In this document: in pieces, positions 6,565 to 11,185 of the stretch
How the letters are laid out: the number at the start of each line of letters is the position of its first letter
Position numbering within the stretch: position 1 is the first letter of the stretch
Source: Christensenella sp. UBA1260
GTDB lineage: Bacteria > Bacillota > Clostridia > Christensenellales > CAG-917
Direction of reading: 5' to 3'
Length of the DNA stretch: 11,968 nt
Assembly: GCA_002308155.1 (NCBI GenBank)
Contig: DBVQ01000025.1
Coordinates: forward strand, 15,284 to 27,251
Position numbers and translations under genes: made by a program
Notes under the pieces: model-generated
The model's database searches: none
The model's input: only the letters and a program-made list of their open reading frames with translations
What the model was told of the DNA's origin: nothing

Positions 6565-7413
6565 TTTGTTGAATTGTTTGGCAATAGCTTCAGCCGCCGC
6601 CGAATCCGTCATAACAAAATCAACTTCGCCGTTTAGCATTGCCTCCACTGCGCTTGACACTGTGTCATAGCCCTTGCCTTCAACAGAAAACGTGTCGGTG
6701 TATTCACGGGATTTGCCATAGAGATAATAGTAGGCGGACGAACTGTTTTGATAGCCGATTCTGACAGAAGAGTCCATATTCAAAAGCAGCCTCCGCACTT
6801 CCTCGGCACTTGAACAGGCAGAGAACGTGTCGTCATCAACCTTTGCCATTATCACCTGCCCCGCCATATAGTAGCCGTTTGAAAAAGTGACAAAGTTCTT
6901 TCTTGCGTCAACAACGGAGAGTGCCGCAATTGCAACATTTGCGTGCCCCATTTGAAGCTCGTTGAGCACGGAGGCAAAGCGCACGTTTTTGATGACTAGT
7001 TTTTTGCCGAGTTTCTTTGCAAATGCCGCCGCTATCTCCATATCGACGCCATAATAGGTGTCGCCCTCCATATATTCAAACGGCGGGAAGTCCGCGCTTG
7101 TGACAACGACGAGTGCGTTGTCCGAGTCAAGAGGTGCGGATTTCACTCCCTGCGGCTTGCTTGAGCCGAAATATCTTGCGACAATCTTGTTGAGAGTGCC
7201 GTTGGATTTTATTTCAATCAAAAAGCTGTCTATTTGTGCAAGCATTGCGGAGTCAGTACGGTTTATGCAAAACGCATATTCCTCGTTTGTGAGTTTGCAG
7301 TTTATGACTTTGACCTTGTCCTTTTTTTGGCAGGCCGTAAGCAAAAACAGCGCCAAGCTCAACATGGCGACAACAAGAAGTATTAAGCTTAAAATCTTGC
7401 ATGCTTTTTTCAC
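6562..7413 (-). CDS. Amino-acid-type solute-binding lipoprotein, apparently circularly permuted
   Basis: 283 aa, GTG start. Signal peptide with lipobox LLTAC and lipid attachment at Cys28, so it is anchored on the outer face of the membrane. Residues 100-283 match the SBP_bac_3 family up to its penultimate segment: VVVTSADFPPFEYMEGD, YGVDMEIAAAFAKKLGK, MGHANVAIAALSVVDARK, TFSNGYYMAGQVIM, and AMLNGEVDFVMTDSAAAEAI. In ordinary members the last segment is 'EEYGIAF.K....LL..IN..L..LK.DGT...I..KWFG'; here it is absent from the C-terminus and instead lies at residues 42-83 (TNEEYAFCINRTDSAMLAQI to NGTLNKIVARYFG), directly after the signal peptide. Expected role: binding an amino acid for an ABC importer. 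No permease or ATPase gene is adjacent. The Shine-Dalgarno is weak (GGG). Confidence 0.88.
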   Translation of the reverse strand: MKKACKILSLILLVVAMLSLALFLLTACQKKDKVKVINCKLTNEEYAFCINRTDSAMLAQIDSFLIEIKSNGTLNKIVARYFGSSKPQGVKSAPLDSDNALVVVTSADFPPFEYMEGDTYYGVDMEIAAAFAKKLGKKLVIKNVRFASVLNELQMGHANVAIAALSVVDARKNFVTFSNGYYMAGQVIMAKVDDDTFSACSSAEEVRRLLLNMDSSVRIGYQNSSSAYYYLYGKSREYTDTFSVEGKGYDTVSSAVEAMLNGEVDFVMTDSAAAEAIAKQFNK

Positions 7414-7429
7414 TACTAACCCAAAACGA

Positions 7430-7446
7430 GCAAATCAAAGATTTGC
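7430..7446. promoter_or_regulatory. Perfect palindrome in the lipoprotein gene leader, possible operator
   Basis: GCAAATC-AAA-GATTTGC, a 7-3-7 inverted repeat. It lies between the proposed -10 box (7459-7464) and the GTG start at 7413, roughly +6 to +22, a common position for a repressor site. The binding protein is unknown; it could also act as an mRNA hairpin. Confidence 0.4.
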
Positions 7447-7458
7447 GGACTGCAAAAT

Positions 7459-7488
7459 ATGATAACATTATTTTTGGGTCTCACGCAA
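7459..7488 (-). promoter_or_regulatory. Probable promoter of the solute-binding lipoprotein gene
   Basis: Minus strand: -35 TTGCGT (7488-7483), 18-bp spacer, -10 TATCAT (7464-7459). The predicted leader is about 40 nt and contains the palindrome at 7430-7446. The -35 is a moderate match. Confidence 0.45.
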
Positions 7489-7570
7489 GCGGATTGAAAA
7501 GGATTTTTTGAGCAATCGCAATATTTTTCACAAGATATTTGACAAAATACAATCTTTCTTTGCCAAGCGT

Positions 7571-7599
7571 TTGACGGGGGCGCGGCGTTGGTATATTAT
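7571..7599 (+). promoter_or_regulatory. Promoter giving a probable leaderless mRNA
   Basis: -35 TTGACG (7571-7576), 17-bp spacer, -10 TATTAT (7594-7599). Start of transcription would fall at about 7605-7608, right at the ATG at 7609, which has no Shine-Dalgarno sequence upstream (the preceding bases are T-rich). Confidence 0.6.
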
Positions 7600-7608
7600 T
7601 TATTTGTT

Positions 7609-8457
7609 ATGAACGGCAAAATCGCATATTTGAAATCTTCAAAACTATCCGCCTCCCCTATAAACGAGTTTTGCAATCTTGCAAAATCATTTGGGGTGGA
7701 TTTTGCAGTTGAAAACTTTGATGCGGACGCTTTGACGAGCGAGGACTTGAGCAAATTGTCGCTCTTTGATGCGATTGTCGTGAGCAGTTCGGCCAATCTC
7801 AATTCGTCATTTCTTAACGCCGTTGCCACTCGTCTCAACTTATACGCAAAATGCGTGTTCAAAAACACGGATTTCAGCAATCTAAGCGGCTCAAATCTTG
7901 CAATCGTATCCGATGTCGTGGCATTTGAAAACGGTGGTTTTGGCACAAGTCAAGAGTTTGGAAGGCAAGCGTTTGACACGCTTAGATACAGCGAGCTTGA
8001 GATTGAACGCACTGCGCGCATAGCATTTGAACTCGCCGAGAAGAGAGCGCACGCTTTGACACTTGCGGATGCCATGCAAACAAGAAACACAACTGCACTT
8101 TGGCGCAAGATTGTCAGCGACATCAACGAGGACTATTCGTCCGTGCACTTGGAGCTTGAAAGCATATTTGACGTGACAAAGGCACTTGCCGCGCGCAAAG
8201 AGTTTGACGTGATACTCACCTCCTACTCGCAATTTGATGCGCTGTCGGGAGTTGCAGATGCCTTTAGTCCTTTGGGAGACGGCACGTCAACTGTTGCCTA
8301 CCTTGGCGAAACGACGGTTGGACTGTACGCAACGGAGCGACCTGCTGTTTATGCCCCTCTCTTTGATATGCTCGCACTCTCCAAAATGCTTGAACACTCC
8401 TTTGACCTCCCCGAGCTTTTGAAGGCGTGGCAGTCAAAAATCAAAGACTTTGCCTGA
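7609..8457 (+). CDS. Degenerate isopropylmalate/isocitrate dehydrogenase-like protein, probably not a dehydrogenase
   Basis: 282 aa against about 350 for LeuB. Clear remnants of the beta-decarboxylating dehydrogenase fold are visible: GGFGTSQEFGRQAFDTLRYS (109-128) with ELEIERTARIAFELAEKR (129-146) matches the LeuB block after the arginine-rich loop, TTALWRKIVSDI (161-172) matches the 'S.LWR..V' helix, and FDVILTSYSQFDALSG (199-214) matches 'FDVIVTENMFGDILSD'. Key residues look lost: the catalytic lysine of 'DKANVL' is replaced in LADAMQT (152-158), the second metal aspartate is Gly214, and the substrate arginines of 'LYAN.RP' and 'R.LTGG' are missing. The frame is intact. ATG at 7609 is chosen over an in-frame TTG at 7588, which falls inside the promoter. 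It stands alone, convergent with acpP. A regulatory or recruited role is possible; the true role is unknown. Confidence 0.8.
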   Translation: MNGKIAYLKSSKLSASPINEFCNLAKSFGVDFAVENFDADALTSEDLSKLSLFDAIVVSSSANLNSSFLNAVATRLNLYAKCVFKNTDFSNLSGSNLAIVSDVVAFENGGFGTSQEFGRQAFDTLRYSELEIERTARIAFELAEKRAHALTLADAMQTRNTTALWRKIVSDINEDYSSVHLELESIFDVTKALAARKEFDVILTSYSQFDALSGVADAFSPLGDGTSTVAYLGETTVGLYATERPAVYAPLFDMLALSKMLEHSFDLPELLKAWQSKIKDFA

Positions 8458-8474
8458 CAAACGAAATATGACAC

Positions 8475-8506
8475 AAAAAAAGAAGCCCGCATTGGCTTCT
8501 TTTTTT
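8475..8506. terminator. Bidirectional terminator between the pseudo-dehydrogenase gene and acpP
   Basis: AGAAGCC-cgcatt-GGCTTCT (8481-8500) flanked by six A on the left and six T on the right, so it has a U tract in both directions. It ends the plus-strand gene (stop at 8457) and the minus-strand coaX-PPTase-acpP operon (stop at 8524). Confidence 0.92.
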
Positions 8507-8523
8507 GAACAATGATTTTGCGA

Positions 8524-8751
8524 TTAAATGTGCGCCTCAATATACGCAACAACGTCCTTGATGCGTTGGAGCTTTGGCACGTCCTCGTCGTCAATGACGA
8601 GTCCCCATTCGCTTTCAACGTTCATGAGCATCTCGACTATGTCGAGGCTGTCTGCGCCGAGGTCTTTGATGATGTCGCTGTCCGGAGAGATTTTGCTCTC
8701 GTCAATGTTCATTTGTTCTGCAATCAATGCTTTGACTTTATCAAGTACCAT
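8524..8751 (-). CDS. acpP: Acyl carrier protein
   Basis: Carries growing acyl chains on a 4'-phosphopantetheine arm during fatty acid synthesis in the cytoplasm. 75 aa, typical length, acidic, with the modification motif LGADSLDIVEML and the acceptor Ser35. The N-terminal helix (MVLDKVKALIAEQ) and C-terminal helix (KDVVAYIEAHI) are standard. ATG at 8751 is chosen because GGAGGG lies 8-9 nt upstream; an in-frame TTG further out falls inside that ribosome binding site. It follows the phosphopantetheinyl transferase gene by 36 bp and ends at the bidirectional terminator. No other fatty acid synthesis genes are present, so this may be either the housekeeping ACP or a dedicated second one. Confidence 0.95.
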   Translation of the reverse strand: MVLDKVKALIAEQMNIDESKISPDSDIIKDLGADSLDIVEMLMNVESEWGLVIDDEDVPKLQRIKDVVAYIEAHI

Positions 8752-8787
8752 TATTGTACCCTCCAATATTATTTTCTATTTTGAACG

Positions 8788-9279
8788 CTATTCAATAGCG
8801 TTGATGTCAAGCTCATAAGCTCTTATGCTCTGCGGCTCTGCACAAATGCAAGCGTGATAGCCGTCAAAGACGTCAAAGTGCTCAAAGTGTGCATCGGCGG
8901 GGATTTCCTTGCGGAAGCCGTTCAGCCCCTCGCCTGTAAACTTCAAATAACTCTCTCTTTCCGTCCACTTTTCAAAGAAGTCCTGTTCGTCTTCGGCGTC
9001 AATGAAGTCAAACTTTTTGAAATCGATTGGGCGCACCTTCTCGACGTCCACCCCTATCGGCGCGTATGAGATGCCGACAAGCATAACTCCATGCGAGTGC
9101 GAGAGGTTGAAGTGCGCATCTTCCGTGTCAAAGCGAGGTTTTGCGCCCTCTTCACGTATGATTTCCACCGTCTCAGGCAATTCGTTGCCGAGGGACGTCA
9201 TTATGTTGCGATAGTGCGAGTAGCAATATCTCACAAACTTGTCGCTATCGCATTTGCCTTTTGCAAAGAAGAGTATCAT
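8788..9279 (-). CDS. 4'-phosphopantetheinyl transferase, Sfp-type
   Basis: Transfers the phosphopantetheine group from CoA to a serine of a carrier protein, here most likely the ACP encoded just downstream. 163 aa, shorter than Sfp itself (about 224) and nearer the compact members. Visible motifs: KPRF (47-50), HFNLSHS (56-62), GVDVEK (76-81; the acidic residues bind magnesium), and WTERESYLKFTGEGL (105-119; the conserved W..KE-like helix with Glu109 and Lys113). The ATG overlaps the coaX TGA (ATGA), indicating translational coupling. The start is supported by that overlap and by a normal N-terminus, although no strong separate Shine-Dalgarno is seen. Ends in TAG. Confidence 0.92.
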   Translation of the reverse strand: MILFFAKGKCDSDKFVRYCYSHYRNIMTSLGNELPETVEIIREEGAKPRFDTEDAHFNLSHSHGVMLVGISYAPIGVDVEKVRPIDFKKFDFIDAEDEQDFFEKWTERESYLKFTGEGLNGFRKEIPADAHFEHFDVFDGYHACICAEPQSIRAYELDINAIE

Positions 9280-10049
9280 TTTTTCGTGCGGTCGTAAACG
9301 TATTTGAGCCCTTTGAGTGCAAGTGCGCGGTCAACGATGTCAATGATGTCAGGCTCGGTGTTCTCAACAAGTTCGCTGAGGCCGCCCGTTGCAACAACTT
9401 TTGCGCCCTTCATCTCAGGGAGCGCCTTGTACTTTTCAAGCATATATTTGACAAGTCCGGTATAACCATAGATTATACCGCTCTGCATACAGGTTTTTGT
9501 GGACGTACCCACTATGCTCGCAGGCGGAGTGAGCTCAATGCGCGGAAGTTTTGCCGCAGTTGTGACAAGTGATTCCGTTGCGGTCTTGATGCCCGGTGCA
9601 ATTGCGCCGCCGATATACTGTCCGTCCTTTGTCACGAGGTTGAAAGTCGTGGCAGAGCCAAAGTCCACAACGATGACCGGCCCGCCGTAGAGATGATATG
9701 CGGCAGCCGCACCCACCATTCTGTCCGAGCCGAGTTCGGCAGGATTGTCATATTTCAAGGTTATTCCAAGGTCCGTCTCGTGATTTACGGACAGCGGATT
9801 TCTGCCCGTGTAGAAACGACACATATGTTCAATCGTATAGTTGAGCGCAGGTGCAACGGATGACATGACGCACGCCTCAACGTCCTCAAAACTTATGCCC
9901 TTTTGAAACAAAAGGTCATAGATTATCATGCCGTATTCGTCCGCCGTCTTGCTCGCCGCCGTTGACACACGCCAAGATGCCACCATCTTGTCGCCGTCAA
10001 ACGCACCGATCTTTATATTTGTATTGCCAATGTCAAGAGTGAGAATCAT
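9276..10049 (-). CDS. coaX: Type III pantothenate kinase
   Basis: Phosphorylates pantothenate, the first committed step of coenzyme A synthesis. Type III enzymes are ASKHA-fold proteins, need a monovalent cation and are not inhibited by CoA (family knowledge). 257 aa, the usual length. Motifs: LDIGNTN (5-11, phosphate loop), NPAELGSDR (102-110), VVDFGSATTFN (127-137), GGAIAPG (147-153), and VVATGG (218-223). ATG at 10049 has GAGGGG about 10 nt upstream and begins exactly at the conserved MILTLDIGNTN. It is first of three cotranscribed genes, behind a near-consensus promoter, and its stop overlaps the transferase start. Confidence 0.97.
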   Translation of the reverse strand: MILTLDIGNTNIKIGAFDGDKMVASWRVSTAASKTADEYGMIIYDLLFQKGISFEDVEACVMSSVAPALNYTIEHMCRFYTGRNPLSVNHETDLGITLKYDNPAELGSDRMVGAAAAYHLYGGPVIVVDFGSATTFNLVTKDGQYIGGAIAPGIKTATESLVTTAAKLPRIELTPPASIVGTSTKTCMQSGIIYGYTGLVKYMLEKYKALPEMKGAKVVATGGLSELVENTEPDIIDIVDRALALKGLKYVYDRTKK

Positions 10050-10092
10050 GGTCTTCGACCCCTCTTTTGTTCTTGTGTATCCACAAATATTA

Positions 10093-10121
10093 ATTATAGC
10101 AAATTGCCACCGTATTATCAA
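10093..10121 (-). promoter_or_regulatory. Strong sigma-A promoter of the coaX operon
   Basis: Minus strand: -35 TTGATA (10121-10116), 17-bp spacer, -10 TATAAT (10098-10093). The expected start is near 10086, giving a leader of about 37 nt to the coaX ATG. It lies just downstream of the terminator of the preceding gene. Confidence 0.85.
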
Positions 10122-10131
10122 GCAATATTTT

Positions 10132-10164
10132 CAAAAGCAAAAGACGACGCCGATTGGCGTCGCC
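10132..10164 (-). terminator. Intrinsic terminator of the cysteine-rich protein gene
   Basis: Minus strand: GGCGACGCC-AATC-GGCGTCGTC, a 9-bp stem with one G-U pair (10143-10164), followed by TTTTGCTTTT. It lies beyond repeat element C and insulates the coaX promoter. Confidence 0.75.
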
Positions 10165-10189
10165 TGTTTCTTCTACTGCGCGTAGATTT

Positions 10190-10204
10190 CCAAACTTAGT
10201 TTGG
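10190..10204 (-). other. Short hairpin beside repeat element C
   Basis: CCAAAC-tta-GTTTGG is a perfect 6-bp stem without a T tract, 6 bp from the left end of element C. Copy A also has a short hairpin just outside its left end (3321-3337), but the two differ in sequence. Confidence 0.35.
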
Positions 10205-10210
10205 GTTTAC

Positions 10211-10333
10211 AAAACCGTGCGATTGAGATGAGATGCAAGGAAGGTGCGCACGCGAGCCACGAACATACTTGGTCGTATGTGACGGGAAGCGCACGCAAAA
10301 CTGACACAGCAGGTCGCTCAATCACGCGGTTTT
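10211..10333. repeat. Structured intergenic repeat element, copy C
   Basis: About 123 bp with the best terminal pairing of the three copies: left arm 10211-10227 (AAAACCGTGCGATTGAG) pairs with right arm 10317-10333 (CTCAATCACGCGGTTTT) with one mismatch and one wobble over 17 positions. An inner stem pairs GGTGCGC with GCGCACG, and ACATAC-ttggtc-GTATGT is a perfect central hairpin. GATGAGATGCAAGG (10227-10240) matches copy A at 13 of 14 positions and GCAGGTCGCTCAA matches copy B exactly. It starts 3 bp after the stop codon of the cysteine-rich protein gene. Confidence 0.75.
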
Positions 10334-10336
10334 TGC

Positions 10337-10519
10337 TTACTTGCAGCCACATGGCGTGTTGTTGCCGCAGAGGCAGTTGAGAATGAGGATGAGCCAAATG
10401 ATGTCGCATCCGCCCATTCCGCAGAAATTCATGCCGCCGCAGCAGTTCAAGAGAAGCAGTAGATAGATGATGTCGCAGCCACATCCGTTGTTTGGACCAC
10501 CGTTTGTAAAGAAGTTCAT
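10337..10519 (-). CDS. Small Gly/Cys-rich protein with two internal repeats
   Basis: 60 aa. It contains two copies of a unit built as GC-D-I-I-(Y/W)-L-hydrophobic run-N-C: CDIIYLLLLLNCCGG (about 15-29) and CDIIWLILILNCLCG (about 38-52), joined by MNFCGMGG. Eleven cysteines in 60 residues, plus a Gly/Asn-rich start and a CGCK end. This composition resembles the very short high-cysteine proteins common in Clostridia genomes, sometimes labelled chorion-class high-cysteine proteins; their function is unknown to me. Start: ATG at 10519, with a strong AGGAGG 11 nt upstream, a slightly long spacing. An ATG nearer that site is in another frame and immediately follows it, so it is unlikely to be used. 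The hydrophobic repeats could span or lie on a membrane, or form a disulfide- or metal-rich coat; neither can be decided here. Confidence 0.82.
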   Translation of the reverse strand: MNFFTNGGPNNGCGCDIIYLLLLLNCCGGMNFCGMGGCDIIWLILILNCLCGNNTPCGCK

Positions 10520-10584
10520 TATGTACCATACCTCCTATAAGATTTTGGATTTCTCCTACTTCACCATACGTACAGTTGTCAAAA

Positions 10585-10600
10585 TATGTGATAGCACATA
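10585..10600. promoter_or_regulatory. Inverted repeat in the divergent intergenic region
   Basis: TATGTG-ATAG-CACATA, a perfect 6-4-6 inverted repeat between the divergent cysteine-rich and TspO-like genes. It could be a shared operator. I cannot place a convincing promoter for either gene around it; a TTGACA on the minus strand (10581-10576) has no good -10 partner. Confidence 0.3.
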
Positions 10601-10640
10601 GCAAGTGCGAATATATTTTTGTGTGGAACACTTGAAACGA

Positions 10641-11087
10641 ATGATAGGCATGACAGTGGCGCTCTTTGCGATCTTACTCGTTGCAGGGATGAGCTCGTAT
10701 TGCTTCAAAATGGACTTTATATGGTGGAATAGCCTCACAAAACCTGCGTTTGTGTTGCCTTCTGCGTTTTGGAGCTCGTTTGTCGTAGTGTCATATTTGT
10801 CTGGAATTTTGTCTATCACTCGGCTTGTTGAACACAAACATATTTTTCCGTCAATGATATTTTTTGCGTTCTTAGGCACGTTTTGCATACTCTTTGTTTT
10901 TGCCTTTTTCACGCTCAAAAACCTGCTCCTCGCTTTTGTGTTTATGACCTTTGCACTCGCCTTTGCCTATGTTCTTTTTATCCGTTTCCTCACAAAAGAC
11001 GTGACGCTTGCGCTCATGTTTTCGCCAATACTCCTCTTTGACATATATGCTTTTGTCTCAACGCTTGCCATAATTATGGCAAACTAG
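10641..11087 (+). CDS. TspO/MBR-family-like integral membrane protein (tryptophan-rich sensory protein)
   Basis: 148 aa from ATG 10641, near the usual 150-165. Five hydrophobic helices, as in TspO. After the first helix comes WWNSLTKPAFVLPSAFW, which matches the family's 'W...L.KP.F.PP...F...W' loop, then SYLSGI in helix two. The last helix has LMFSPILLFDIYAFVSTLAI, matching 'LL.PYL.W..FA..LN', and ends MAN. Several family tryptophans are replaced by Phe or Ser, so it is a divergent member. Family proteins bind porphyrins and related ligands in the membrane; the ligand here cannot be read from sequence. The start is uncertain: GTG at 10605 or 10623 and ATG at 10650 are alternatives and none has a clear Shine-Dalgarno. 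It ends in TAG, overlapped by an 18-bp palindrome just before the stop. Confidence 0.72.
   Translation: MIGMTVALFAILLVAGMSSYCFKMDFIWWNSLTKPAFVLPSAFWSSFVVVSYLSGILSITRLVEHKHIFPSMIFFAFLGTFCILFVFAFFTLKNLLLAFVFMTFALAFAYVLFIRFLTKDVTLALMFSPILLFDIYAFVSTLAIIMAN
11065..11082. promoter_or_regulatory. 18-bp perfect palindrome before the glyQS promoter
   Basis: TTGCCATAATTATGGCAA is identical to its own reverse complement. It lies in the last codons of the TspO-like gene, 16 bp upstream of the glyQS -35 box. It has no T tract of useful length, so it suits an operator or activator site better than a terminator. It could also simply encode the end of the protein. Confidence 0.4.
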
Positions 11088-11097
11088 TCCAAAGCAT

Positions 11098-11126
11098 TTG
11101 ACAATAAAAAAATAATCATTTATAGT
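11098..11126 (+). promoter_or_regulatory. Sigma-A promoter of glyQS
   Basis: -35 TTGACA (11098-11103, consensus), 17-bp spacer, -10 TATAGT (11121-11126). The leader would be about 50 nt and contains a weak TGCAC/GTGCA stem (11148-11165) before AAAGGAG (11169-11175) and the ATG. It is too short for a T-box riboswitch. Confidence 0.8.
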
Positions 11127-11185
11127 TATTAACAATAAATATTTTGGTGCACTAATCCAGGTGCATACAAAGGAGATAAATTAAT

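Noticed and set aside
7539..7567. TTGACA at 7539-7544 as the promoter of the pseudo-dehydrogenase gene
   Set aside because: No -10 box lies 16-18 bp downstream (the bases there are GC-rich), while the TTGACG/TATTAT pair at 7571-7599 has exact spacing.
10173..10631. Minus-strand open frame spanning the cysteine-rich gene and repeat element C
   Set aside because: It runs through the repeat element and terminator region out of frame with the well-supported 60-aa gene, and has no ribosome binding site at its start.
11127..11185. T-box riboswitch before glyQS
   Set aside because: The leader from the predicted start is only about 50-55 nt, with no AGGGUGGNACCGCG-type T-box sequence and no antiterminator.
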